64,000 bases of DNA from Panagrolaimus kolymaensis (Eukaryota; Nematoda; Chromadorea; Rhabditida; Panagrolaimidae), in contig JAJQJQ010000041.1 of assembly GCA_028622995.1 (NCBI GenBank), positions 124,001 through 188,000 on the forward strand, given 5' to 3'. Shown in pieces: positions 50,401 to 61,661 of the stretch; position 1 is the stretch's first letter; each line of letters starts with the position of its first letter. The notes beneath the pieces were generated by a model. That model saw only the letters and a program-made list of their open reading frames with translations. It was not told the DNA's origin and ran no database searches. A program made the position numbers and the translations under genes.

Positions 50401-50580
50401 TTTAGTTAATTTTTCTTTCATTTTTACACGCGTCAAAAAAAATAATTTTGCTGCATTTTTCTTTCATTTCCCAGAATACTGTATTTTTCGCTTTGAGAAT
50501 TCAACTTGTATGAGAAAGTTTTTAGTTGGCATTATTTTTTTTTAGTCGTACAAAATTTTTTATATATCAGTTTCTTTCTC
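47421..50580 (-). repeat. CAGTT motif field downstream of BAH gene 1
   Basis: No gene is supported. CAGTT motifs on + continue until about 50,570, then stop abruptly, ~120 bp before the next gene. A TTAA-flanked hairpin is inserted at 48,273-48,471. A motif-poor stretch lies at about 48,630-48,885. Confidence 0.75.
48273..48471. mobile_element. TTAA-flanked foldback MITE
   Basis: Two 93 bp arms (48,273-48,365 and 48,379-48,471) pair with only about three mismatches around a 13-base loop. The ends read TTAA-AGGAACAAG and CTTGTTCCT-TTAA, giving a TTAA target duplication as for piggyBac-type MITEs. The arms are much GC-richer than their surroundings. Mirror-image open frames on both strands are a by-product of the palindrome. 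Confidence 0.85.
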
Positions 50581-50687
50581 TCTCATTGTTTTTTTTATTG
50601 AAATTCCAATTTAGTGAAACTTTATTAGCGACTTTTATTCGAAAAAAATATATACATTAACAAACTAATCATCTTTTCTTCATTTTT

Positions 50688-50689
50688 AG
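50688..50689 (+). other. Probable spliced-leader acceptor of BAH gene 2a
   Basis: CATTTTTAG ends about six bases before the ATG at 50,696. Confidence 0.5.
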
Positions 50690-50695
50690 GGCATA

Positions 50696-51865
50696 ATGAA
50701 ACGATCTAAACGTTTTCAACCAAATGCATCCATGTCTTCTTCTTCTGATGTATTATTGTCTCTTCCACCTTCATTATCTCCTAATAAATATGATGTTAAA
50801 GAAAATATTGAAGAAGCTGATGAAATGGTACGAAATAATGATTCCGACGATGAATGTCCTCCACCTGTTCTTGATTGGTGAGTTGTTACATTTCATTTTT
50901 TATATTTCCATTAATTTGTTTCTCCATTTTCAGTATTGTTCCATTATCTTCTAGAAAGTTCTCTGCCTCAAACGATCAACAATCATCTATCAATAACGAA
51001 AACTCTTTACTAAATGGACCAAAGACTCTCAATGAATCTATAAAACTTTTCAAACAAAATCAAATCAATAAAAGCTCTCAAATTTTGCTACCACCTTTCC
51101 TGTCAAATAACGATCAATTATTACCACCAAATTTTATGAACATTTCTAAGAAACGTGTCATTCCAGTAGCTGCGCTTCCAAAGAAACGACTTTCACTTGC
51201 TACTATACAACGAAATGCTAAGAAACATATTATTTCATTAACTGCAACGAAACCCAGTGTGTCAAGTCGTATAAGCTTTGGGGCTTTTGGTAGTATTACT
51301 CCATTGGCTGATATAAAATCCATTAACACATATTGGTCTGATTTTAAACGAAAAGATTTTGATGCTTCTTATGTTACTTCTTCACTTGCTGCTAAAGAAC
51401 CAACAGTACCAACATGGACAAATTTGAAACGAAAAAGCAATGATGCATTTGATGTTATTCCAAAACGACCAAAGATGAAACTTCCCATGCCTGGTTCACT
51501 TGCTGCATTGAAAAATGGTAAAATTGTTTTTTAGTTTACTCAACTCCTTAATCTTCTTTTTTTAAGCCATGACAACAACAACAACAATACCTTCATCTCC
51601 TTCGTCATTCTCATCGACTCCATCAATATCAATAGAAATAAAAGAAACATCGAATGAGCTTCTTGATAGTATAATGGCATCTTCAAAAAATTGGAATCAA
51701 GGTTTGAACTCTGTTGTAAGTGATGCTCCTTCAAAGCTGTTAAATTCTCGAGAATGTAGCGACCACGATGACGACGAATATGAAAATGATGAACCTCCAA
51801 TGCTGATAAAAATATCGCCAATAAAAAGAGGAAGAAAAAGAAATTCTTCAAAAGCAAATGTCTGA
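50696..51865 (+). CDS. N-terminal half of the BAH-gene paralogue (gene 2a)
   Basis: Three exons: 50,696-50,877, 50,934-51,517, 51,567-51,865; 354 aa, in phase. It parallels the first 414 residues of BAH gene 1: acidic start ending PPPVLDW then a split Cys codon, the SIEIKETSNELLDS block (gene 1: SIQIKETSNAFLDS), and an acidic/basic end (DEPPMLIK...KRGRKRNSSK). The AT-hook core RGRP of gene 1 is missing. It ends KANV-stop with AATAAA ~105 bp later, so as it stands it lacks the BAH domain. Introns are 56 and 49 bp, against 773 bp for the equivalent first intron of gene 1. Either it is a separate truncated gene, or a 2.3 kb intron with a weak donor (AAT-GTCTGA) joins it to gene 2b. Confidence 0.7.
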
Positions 51866-54193
51866 ATCATCTTTGTGAATATTAAAGAAAAAATGTTTAG
51901 AATCTTTTTTGAAACATTTAGTTTTAGAATTTTTGTTGTTTGTACATTCTTTTTATACATAATTATTCTAAATAAACTTTTACGTAATTATTTTTTTGTT
52001 GGATTTGTTTATTGGTAGCGAACAGGCAATTGCATTATTCTCTCAAAACATGATTTCGAAATTCCCATTGAAACAAGTTCGTTGCTTGATTCAAAGTAAA
52101 TCAAAACTTAGAGGTGTCAGGCTAGCTCTTGGAGAATAAAAAACAGGACATCACAATAATGCATTCTTATGATTTCCATATTTCAACATATGTATTTCAT
52201 TTCATGACGAAATAATTCAATTTCATCACTATCATTTTTTTATTTTGTTTGTTGCTTTATTGAAATTTTAATGATTTCGTTATCGACGTTGTTCAACGAA
52301 TGAATGAATGCATCGTCGATTTTTTGTCATGTTTTTATTTCCGCCGCGACCGCTTACTCATTTTTTTGATTTTTAACTTACGCTTGTGAATTTATTAATA
52401 AAAAATTTCACTAACATTTTTTTTTGTCTTCCTTCAGTAACTAAATTCGCTAAACAAAAAGTTGGATGATTTCGAAATAATAGTTTTTTATTGTAAAAAC
52501 TTTAGTAATTTTTTGCCTAAAATTTAAAACAACGTCGGTCCTCCGACGAAACTTTTAAAAAAGTAGGTTCAAATTTCTACAGTTTGATTATTTGGAGGTT
52601 TCTTTGCAAAGTTTATGTATGCTTGTTTCATTATATTATTTTTTTTTAAATTTCTCGCGTTTTCTATATTTTTTTCTATTTCCTTATACATATTTCTAGT
52701 TCTATATTTTTGTATTTTAACCTCAAATTTAAAGATATTTTTAAACTTTCTGTGCTATTTTGTTTTTTTGTTTATTATTTGCTTGTTTTTTTTATCCATG
52801 TTCCCTTATTTCGTATTTTATTTTTATTTTTTTCTCTCTCTCGTCTGCTTTTAAAAAAAATTGTTGTTTTCTTTTTTTGTTTGTGTATTTGTTTTTTTTC
52901 TCTCTCTCTGAGTTGATGAAAGACGACTTCGCAAAAGCAAAAAAGAAAAACAAAACAAGCCTTTGAGTTTCCTCTCTGTTTTGCTGCCTTCCAAAACAAA
53001 AATTTAACATGAGTGAAATCATGAAATCATCCATCCCTCTGTAAAGAAATTCTATACATAATCACACTCAAATATATTTCTTTATATAAGTTTTAGTTTT
53101 TTTTTTCATTTTGGTGGAAGTGTTCGTGGTTGTTAAGATAGTTTTAGTTTTTTGTATTTTTGCTGCTTGTAGTTGTAGCGTCTGCTAAAGGCTATAAAAC
53201 CTTGATATTGGGCGCTTTTATAGTTATTTTTGGTTTACTTTTCCCTTGCCTTATCCTTTTGTGGGTTTTTTGTTGTTGGTGTTGTCGGCTATATATAACC
53301 ATATTGATCTTTAGGGTTACTATAATTTTGCGATATATATCGACTAACTTCATCTCTTCCGTGGTACTTATTGAAATGGTGCATTCAAATGGACTTGGAT
53401 TTACGAGGCCCATCTGGAGATGTCTCTTATATGGTTGTATGGTTACAAGACTTTTATCGGGACAGTCATGTTATGGTTCTCTCTTGTTTTCTCTGTACTG
53501 AATTCAAATGCGCGCCTTCTCATTCTCTTGTCTCGACTGGAACTTCTGGAACATTCTCTTCCTAGCCTATAATGCTTTCTTTTTTTTTGTGTTGCTTTCA
53601 TTCATTCATTCGATGTTTCATTGACTTGTGTTGAGTAATTGGCTCTAATAAAGTTCTTTTTTTGATGATTTTATTTACTTTTTCACCATCCGCCAATACG
53701 ACATTTTGTGGGTTTTTTTGTTGCTTCTGTTGTTCATGTATTTTATGAAAGATTTTGAAGGTTCTGTATTTTTTTTTCTTTTTGATTTAACCCATCTCTT
53801 CCGTGGTACTTCTATGTATTTATTTATTCGCGGTTATCGTTCTCTTCAAATTCATTCCCATTTCATAAGTTGTTGGTTTTAAATTTAAAAATTATACATG
53901 TTTATTATTTTTATGACCTCTTTTACTCTGCCTGCCTATGTAGTTATTAAAATAGTGGAAATTAAATAGCTTTTTGATTCCTCAATGTGTTTTTTGTTTT
54001 TTAACACAAATAAAAAAAGTTGTTGTTTTTCTTTCGCATTTATGATTCTCGTGAAAAAAAAACATTGTATTTTTCTGTTTGTCTTTTATTTTTTCTGAAA
54101 TAACCGTTCTCATATGTGGCGTTTGACTATTTTCTATTTTCCGAGGTTCAGTTGATAATGTAAATTAACTTTTTTAATGTTTTATAGGTTCTG
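51866..54193 (+). other. Spacer splitting the BAH paralogue
   Basis: About 2.3 kb without a supported gene: an AATAAA signal at 51,971-51,976, pyrimidine-rich tracts at 52,620-52,920, and a loosely repeated block (18 bp match CATCTCTTCCGTGGTACT near 53,350 and 53,790). Both edges show GCAAAT (near 51,854 and 54,193), at the point equivalent to the uninterrupted exon 3 of gene 1. It could be an insertion with a 6 bp duplication, or unrelated intergenic DNA. No CAGTT field is present. Confidence 0.5.
51971..51976 (+). terminator. Polyadenylation signal of BAH gene 2a
   Basis: AATAAA ~105 bp after the gene 2a stop, supporting an end of transcription there. Confidence 0.5.
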
Positions 54194-54202
54194 CAAATAA
54201 AA

Positions 54203-55533
54203 ATGGTTGCAAATAGCTTCACATATCCTGATTGTGCTTTGCTGCAAAATCAATGCCATGGGGGGAAAGGAAGAGAATGCTTGGAAAACAACAATGAAAA
54301 CATACCGTTTATTCAAGTAAGTCATTTTTTCTCCCCAACATTTGTTTAATCGATGGTGTTTTTAGCCGTGCCACAATGCATCACCAACATCAATCCTTGA
54401 TTTTTATCCTGAAAAGAACCATGATGTCCGAGCGTCTTCAACTTCAAGCTTTGTTTCTTCTCTGGATGATCCAAATGCGTCTCCATCTTGCTTTCTTTTG
54501 GATCAACGTAAAGATGATATGATATGCGTCCGACGATCTTCTCCAAGACTGGCTCAATCTTATCCTGCTGCAACTAAACAACAACACCTACCTGCTCCTC
54601 GTAAACGAAAACGGCCACAACCAAAATCTCTGCAAGCTCCAAAACGTCGTCGAGCTGCACCCAACAAGAAATGTGTGTTTACCAAAGCTGCTCTTGAAAC
54701 ATTGAAGCAGTGGATGCCTGTCGGTCAACCATTTGCGGAAAAAGTTTTCGTTTTTGGAGAGGAGAAATCTGTGTGCTGTTATCCTGCTGTCAAAAATATC
54801 AAAGAAGACTTCATTTTCAATACGCTGGATGTCGTTTGTGTTCCTGTTGGTGGAAGAGCAAGTTATGGAAAGATCGACAGGATCTATCTTGATGATAAAG
54901 AAGGAATGATGATGAACATTTATTGGTATTATCAATATGATCAATGTGTGCTGAATGGTGAAGCTAAAAAGAAGATAGAAAGTCGGTATCAATTCCACGC
55001 GCAAGAACTTATTGCTTCAAAACACTTGGATACAATCTACTGCGACAACATACAATGCCTTGCTTATGCCTTAACGTTTTCTGAATATGCTCGGTAAGCA
55101 TTTTTCATTGCTTTGCTTTTTCCGACAATTATTGTTTATTTCTGTCAAATTTTCACCGGCATTTTTGTTACAGTTTTTGCACTGAAAACAAATTTGATGA
55201 TCTTCCAACTTCGATCCAAATTAATAGCAAAGAATTGTGGCCTCGTGGTGATCCAAATTACAGTCGTCGACGTTTCCTGCCACATGATGATACTCCAAAT
55301 GAATTGGTAAACGCAACTTCTTATGCTTTTTAAATCTTACTAACTATTGCTTCTTTTAGGTTTTTTTCTGCCGCAAATATTATTCCAATGCAAAGAAGGC
55401 TATTCTTTCTGGTGCTCCACGTCCACATGGAAAAAGAAGCAATCGACTTAGACCTCCTGCCAATAATGGACTTATTTTTTATGATCAAAATGGTGATGCT
55501 GATTCTGAAAATCGAAATGGAAAGACCTTATAG
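54203..55533 (+). CDS. BAH-domain protein, C-terminal half of paralogue (gene 2b)
   Basis: Four exons: 54,203-54,316, 54,366-55,093, 55,174-55,306, 55,360-55,533; 382 aa, in phase. The first 38 residues (MVANSF...ENIPFIQ) have no match in gene 1 and seem newly coding. From exon 2 it follows gene 1 exon 4 onward: DFYPEK...RASSTSS, a basic linker, the BAH domain at ~154-281 (YGKIDRIYL, YWYYQYDQC, ELIASKHLDTIYCD, TFSEYAR), then TPNELVFFCRKYYS. Intron positions downstream match gene 1, but the introns are only 49, 80 and 53 bp. Predicted nuclear histone-tail reader by family. Start choice: first ATG after the TTTTATAG acceptor at 54,186-54,187; the same exon read in another frame gives a short match to the end of gene 1 exon 3 (ANKNG) before a stop. 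Confidence 0.75.
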
Positions 55534-57436
55534 ACTTTTTTTATGCTTGTGATCATTTACATTTTTTCCATGTTAAATTGTTTTTGACTACAAAAAAAAA
55601 ACAATCAATTTAAAACTTTTATTTCTTTACTTTAGGAATAAAAAAGATAGTTAAAAAACCAAAAGTCACGTTGATGATAACTTTCGGAACAATGACGTAT
55701 TAAAAATTCAGAAGTTAAGACCAGTGTTGTAACTTTCATAAAATTTGAGCTCCTGGCAAAAAAAAATTATTGGCTCCAGCTCCGCTCCGGCTCTCAAAAT
55801 TTCATTTAAAAAAAATGTGTGATTCACTTTATCCCTTGTTTTTACATTGAATTACACAAATAAAAAATTATACATCTGTTTTTTCTTTTCTTTTTTACAC
55901 TGAGCAACTTGAGAATTATTTTTTGTAAACACTTTTTTTGCTCGCTTTTATTTTCTGCTTTTTTTCGCCAATAATATTTATTTATTGAAGTTTAATTCCT
56001 GAACGCGAATAATTTTTTTTAATATTTTATTACAGCATTTTTTTATTTTTTGGATTACATTTTATTAGAATTTAAAAAAATAAAAGCAATCCTTTGTTAA
56101 AAAACATGAAGAAAATATATGTATGCTATATTTTTTCTAGCAATATTGAGCTTATGGGCATGCACAGCACGTTTCTCGACTATTTTTAAAAAGTAGTAAA
56201 ACTTGGAAAAAAAAAGACTACACTACACTTTAATTCTAATTTCATCCATAGATATTTTATAAGCTTTTATTAAAATCTTAAAATCAAAAAAACTAAATCT
56301 TTAATATAAAAAAATGAAGCAAAATGATATAATTTTTTTACACACGAAAAAACTTCAAAATAAAAAGTATGTATGTGATTCATCCTTTTTGGTTGCAATT
56401 GCATCATCAATCAGCAAATATATGCATTTCTTTTTTCCCTAAATGTAAATGTTGACAACGGAGGAAATATTTTTTAAAAACGCTTTTTTTTCATTCGCTT
56501 TTATTTTCTTTTTATTTTTTGCTAAAAAAGTTATTGAAATTTTATTTTATTTGATTTGAATTTTTTTGTATAGTATTTTTTCTTTTTAAATAATTACTTA
56601 TTTTTATTAAAAAAAACTTTTAACATTAAGTCTTTCATTATATGTCGAAATTGAAGTTGAAAAAGCATCCAATGAAATTACGAAATATTACAAAATTCGT
56701 TGACATCGTGTTTTTTTTTTGAATCTCGTTTTTTGGTAAATAATTTGCCAAGTCAAAAGATATATGGATTCAATCGTTGAAATGATCATTTGAATTTTTA
56801 TAAAATACATAATTTAATTTTCTTTCCAAGGATTATTTTTTGATTCACATAAACTCTTTGTTTATTTTTGTCACAAAAAAAAATATCAATTATTTTTTAT
56901 GAATTTTACAAAATTTTGAAAAATAATAATTGATTAATAAATGTTTTCAATGTTCATAAAGTTCAGCATATTTTTTTTCCGGCGACAAATATCTTTTTTG
57001 AAGACATCCATAATATTTTAATGATATGCAAAAGTCAAAAAAACAATAATTTCTATTTGGTAATGTAATGATGCGAATCGTTGAATTAAACTAAAAGCGG
57101 ATACTTATTTTATGTTGTTTGAAAGAATAATCACAAAACATTTTATTTTTTTTATATCAAAACACATTTTTTATTTGTACATACTAAAAAATTGGACATA
57201 AATTTTTTATATTTTTACACTTTGAGAAACCAAAAGTCTTCTGCAATTAAGTCTAATTAGCTGAAGACGAAAATAAAAAAATAAAAATTAGCAAGCAAGC
57301 AATCTCTAATTTTTTTAACGAGATAAGAAAAACTCATAGCAAGCAAAAAAGAGAGCAAAATCAACAAAAAAAATTTTGATTATATTTTTATTTTCGGTCA
57401 AAAAAATAATTAAGGAACACAGAAGCGTAAAAAATA
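55534..57436 (+). other. Intergenic, no motif field
   Basis: AT-rich intergenic DNA with an AATAAA at 55,637-55,642 that could serve gene 2b. No gene, RNA or ordered repeat seen, and CAGTT/AACTG are essentially absent. Confidence 0.6.
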
Positions 57437-60392
57437 ATGAAAAAGGTGTTAAGCCTATTTTCAGTGGCTTTAATTTTCGGCTTTTTTAGAATTGTTTCTG
57501 GAAAAGGCGACGATGATAAAATTACTACTGGCTTGCCAGGGACAAGTTTCAATGTTGTATTTGATCAATATTCGGGATATTTAAATGCAGGAAATAATGG
57601 AAAATGGAAATTTTTTTATTGGTAAAAAAATAAAATTTTCAAGCGTTTTTAGTGAATAGTAAATTTTTTATAGGCTTTTGGAATCACAAACAGGAAATAA
57701 AAAAAGTGATCCATTAATTATTTGGTTTAATGGTGGACCAGGTAAGATATTTCGATCAGTTGTTAAAATAATCTTTTAAAAATGTAAAATTTGTCTTGAA
57801 AGGAAAATAGGAAAAACTTTTTAACAATAAAGTTTTTAAGCCCGAGTTTTTTAGCGTTTATTTAATTATTTCGAGATATCTAAAATTAAATTAACTAATT
57901 TTATACATAAATTTCAGGCTGTAGCTCTGTTGGAGGATTATTTGAAGAATTAGGGCCATTTTATGTTAACACCGATAAAGCAACATTATATGAAAATATT
58001 TATTCATGGAATAAGGTTAGCTAATTTTTTTACTACAGAAACCCAAAAACTAGAAAATGCAACAAAAAATGGCGCTTAATAAATATTTGTGGCAAATGTG
58101 TCTCATGCTTTACTAAAAAATTATTTTTCTCAAATTAAACCCTTAATTTTTTATATGTTTTTTAGTATGCAAATATTTTGGCAATTGAATCTCCAATAGG
58201 TGTAGGATTTTCATATTCCACAGATAATCCAAAAAATTATACCCTTGGAGATGATTTGACCGCTCAACAAAATCACGATGCTTTAGCAGATTTTTTTGCT
58301 AATGTTCAAACTCGTTATAATAAAACTCAATGGTTTATTGCTGGAGAATCGTATGCTGGGATTTATATCCCTACGGTAACTCAAAATGTTTTAAATTCCA
58401 TTGTAAAGGGGACTTTTCCAAATACAAATTTTGGTGGAATTGCTATTGGAAATGGATATATGAATATTAAAAATTTAACTAATGCTTTAGTTTTATGGAC
58501 CAGTTATCATGGGCTAATTGGATTACCGTAAGTTGAGAAGCAAAAAAAATTTAAAAAAAAAAACAGTTGAATAGTTTGGGAAATTTGCATATTTTGGAGA
58601 CCTTTTTTGAATCAATTTCAAGATTTGAAATAAAAATTAAATGGAATCTAAAAAATCTGATCTCCACGCGAAAATTTTTATAATTTTAAAATTTCCACTT
58701 GAAACCAACTTTTTTATAACCATTCAAAGTTAATAAATCAAAAAGCTTTATTGAATCGAGGAAGTTTTAGTCAATGGCGTGATCTCAAGCAAACTTGTTG
58801 CCCAGATAATCCAGATGTGGATACTTGCGATTTCACTTCGGGGTTTAATTATGTTTTTATGAATGATTCAAAAACTGATTGCGGAAACAAAGTATTAAAT
58901 TTTTTTATTAGACTTAGAATTTAATGTATTTTATTGTTTTAGGTTATCGCTGCGTTGAGCCTTAATGAAACATAGTAAGTTTATTCCAATGTAAAAAATA
59001 AAATTGTAATGGAAAAAAATTTCAGTTCGGATCCATATAATTTTTATCAAGATTGTTATTTACAAACTCAACAAGCTAAAACTAAAGCTCACCTTCAAAA
59101 GGGTTTATTAAAAATGAAACCTGTATATCCTCGTGATCCAATTCAACTAAAGAGTTTCAATCCAAATTTACAAAGAAGTCAAGGAGATCAAACAGCTGTA
59201 AGGAATTTTCAAGTTTATATAAAGCTAATTAGAATTATTCTGAATAATAATAAAAAAAATGGAAGGAAAAATCAAAGAAATTATTTATATTTGTAATTTT
59301 CGTTTCTAACCAAACTATTCCGAAATTTTTTTTACAAAAAAACCAAGCATTTTTTGTTAGATTTAAAAATTATATTAGAGAAAAGTGAATTGTTTTTTCA
59401 GGATAAAATATATTATGATTCCTCTGACAATCAACTCGGATATCCATGTGATAATGGTGATCGAGCTCGAGGATATCTTCGCCAAGCTGAAGTTCTCAAA
59501 GCTTTTCACATCGATGATGCATGGATTAAAAGTGGATTAAATTGGAGTGGATGCAAGTAATTCATTCACTCATAAATTTTCATAATTTTGAATTTACATT
59601 AATTATCTAAACTTTTTTAGTATGGATTTAAATAAAGACTATCCCGTAAAATACAATGATACAACGGAAGTATTTTTAAATATCGCCAAAATTGCAACGG
59701 ATCCAAAACAATATGTTAAAAATTTTAAAATTTTAATTTATAATGGCGATGTTCGGTTTTTTTTTTTTGCAATAAGCAAAGGCAAAAAAAAATTAAATTT
59801 TAGGTTGATACAGTTTGTAATTTCTTGGGTGATTCATGGCATATGGAAAATATAGCAAATCAATCAAAAATGGATGTAAGGTTTTAAAAAATTTAGTAAA
59901 TTTTTATTTTGGAAACGAAAATTTTTGAAATGCAAATTTTTAATAAAAGTTTTTGAACTTTAGATAATGGCTCGGTATCCTTGGGTGTTCCGAAGCCAAT
60001 ATGCAGGCTATCATCAACCTTATTATGTTGCTTTTAATAAAGGAAAAAATAATTTTACCATCGATGTTCTTACAGTAAAGGTAAAATTATATATTTTATT
60101 TTATGGAAAATAATTCATTGCCATATGTTTTTGAATTTTTATTAAAATATTTTATTAATTTTAGGGTTCGGGCCACTTTGTTCCAAATGATCGCCAAGGT
60201 CCTTCATTGCAAATGATAACAAATTTTATTCGAGGTGGAAATAATTATAATTCCACAAATAATATCGAAGTTTTACCTTCGCCTCAACCTGGAATTAATT
60301 CAGATGATGATAATTCTGCTAACACATTTATGACATGTGAAAGTTGGATTTTGGCTATTATCTTTGCATTATTTTTTCAGATTTTTAATTAA
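57437..60392 (+). CDS. Serine carboxypeptidase, family S10
   Basis: Twelve exons: 57,437-57,621, 57,674-57,741, 57,918-58,015, 58,166-58,527, 58,730-58,891, 58,943-58,974, 59,026-59,197, 59,402-59,556, 59,621-59,750, 59,804-59,875, 59,964-60,080, 60,165-60,392 (~593 aa). A signal peptide covers residues 1-22. S10 hallmarks follow in order: NGGPGCSS; GESYAG with the catalytic Ser near 179; NGDVDTVCN with the catalytic Asp, split by an intron; GSGHFVP with the catalytic His. Cys pairs (TCCPDN...DTC) are as in the family. A hydrophobic C-terminal tail ([14 protein letters not shown]) suggests a GPI signal or membrane anchor. It would remove C-terminal residues from peptides in lysosome, gut or at the cell surface. 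Oddity: exon 4 ends with two bases of a codon but exon 5 only reads from a full codon, so no GT-AG pair I found keeps frame there: unusual splicing, sequence error or frameshift. Confidence 0.85.
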
Positions 60393-60465
60393 TTTACTCT
60401 TTTTTTTCTTTAAATAATTTCAATACTTAATTTTTATTTTGTATATATGTATTATTTTAAATTTT

Positions 60466-60471
60466 AATAAA
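60466..60471 (+). terminator. Polyadenylation signal of the carboxypeptidase gene
   Basis: AATAAA 74 bp after the stop codon. Confidence 0.6.
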
Positions 60472-61643
60472 GAAACTTTGATTCACGATGAGACATCCTT
60501 GGCCTAATTTTTGGTGATATTTTACTATTTTCCAAAATCTTTTTTTGGTCCAATAAACAACGATTAAAAAGCCCTAGAAAGCTTTATTTTTGCAATATGT
60601 TTTTAGATTTTGATTTTTATCGCAGAAAAGCATTGTAAATGCGTTCATGACGCGCTGCATAAAATGCAAAAAAAGCATTTTTCTTGCATCGATGAAAAAA
60701 ACTAAAAACATTACAACGAGGAAAATGAAGAAGTCGAACCATTATTTTCACCACCTATTTTTATATCATATGTACTACTGGCAGGACAAAAAAGCGTCCA
60801 TCAAAAAAAAAAAAACTTTTCCTGCTCTTTGTGAGCGCGTGAAAATAAATAACAGCAAAAAAAAAGTCAGAGAATATTTTTGAGACAAATAAACGACCAG
60901 CAAAAAAAAAGAAAAGAAGACAAATGCATTTTGAAAGAAAAAAAATGAGAGCGCGTTGGAAAAAAGAACGAAAGAAAATTTATTGGGAAAGAGCGCTCTT
61001 CTTTCATAAAAAAAAAAGAGAGAAAGACAGAAAGAAAAAAAACATGTTGAAAGACTGACTTACATTATTCAGCCAACAAACGAGCCAGCCACATCCATCC
61101 ATTGCATTGCATCGCATCGCGTTGTTATATTTATTTATTGAGTTGTTTCGGTCTTTCTGTTGGGGCTTGGGCGCGCGCGTATATGCGTTGTTAGAGTTTT
61201 TGTTTCTTTCTCTTTTTTTGCATTCACGAAAAAGGAAGAAAAATTGATTGCATTTTGTTGGGAAAAAAAGAAAAAAGAAAATAAACGTGGGGTTTTTTTG
61301 TAATTATTTACTATTTTAATAAAAGTTTTACTTCAATCGTTTTTGAAAGCTCTCGAAGTGAAAAAGAAATCGTATCCCTCCTAAAATTTATTCCTATTTT
61401 CGCCGTTTTTGGGAACTTTTTAATCGAATCACTCCACATTTAAGTTTTCAGTAGTCATTAGTAATTTTCCTTAATTAAATAATAATTTAAAGGCTAAATA
61501 CAAACCCATTTATTAATTAATTCCGCCTGTCAAGCACTTCCACGTTTCTTGGGTAAATTTTACGCGTTTGGCTTTCAAATATTTTTTAAAATTACCATTT
61601 TTTTCTCTCTCTATTTTCATTTTAAAATTTTATAATTATTTTT
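60472..61643 (+). promoter_or_regulatory. Intergenic, probable promoter region
   Basis: No gene is supported. The stretch at about 60,760-61,250 has A-rich purine runs (AGAAAG), a short GCGCGCGCG tract near 61,170 and CATC/GCATC repeats near 61,090-61,120. This composition is common in promoter-proximal DNA of the downstream gene, but no defined element is recognised. Confidence 0.35.
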
Positions 61644-61645
61644 AG
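61644..61645 (+). other. Probable spliced-leader acceptor of the C2HHC-module gene
   Basis: TATTTTTAG ends 16 bases before the ATG at 61,662. Confidence 0.45.
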
Positions 61646-61661
61646 TTACTTGCCTAAAAGA

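Noticed and set aside
52615..53565. Phe-rich and other short frames
   Set aside because: Low-complexity pyrimidine tracts and a repeat-like block; no splice or homology support.
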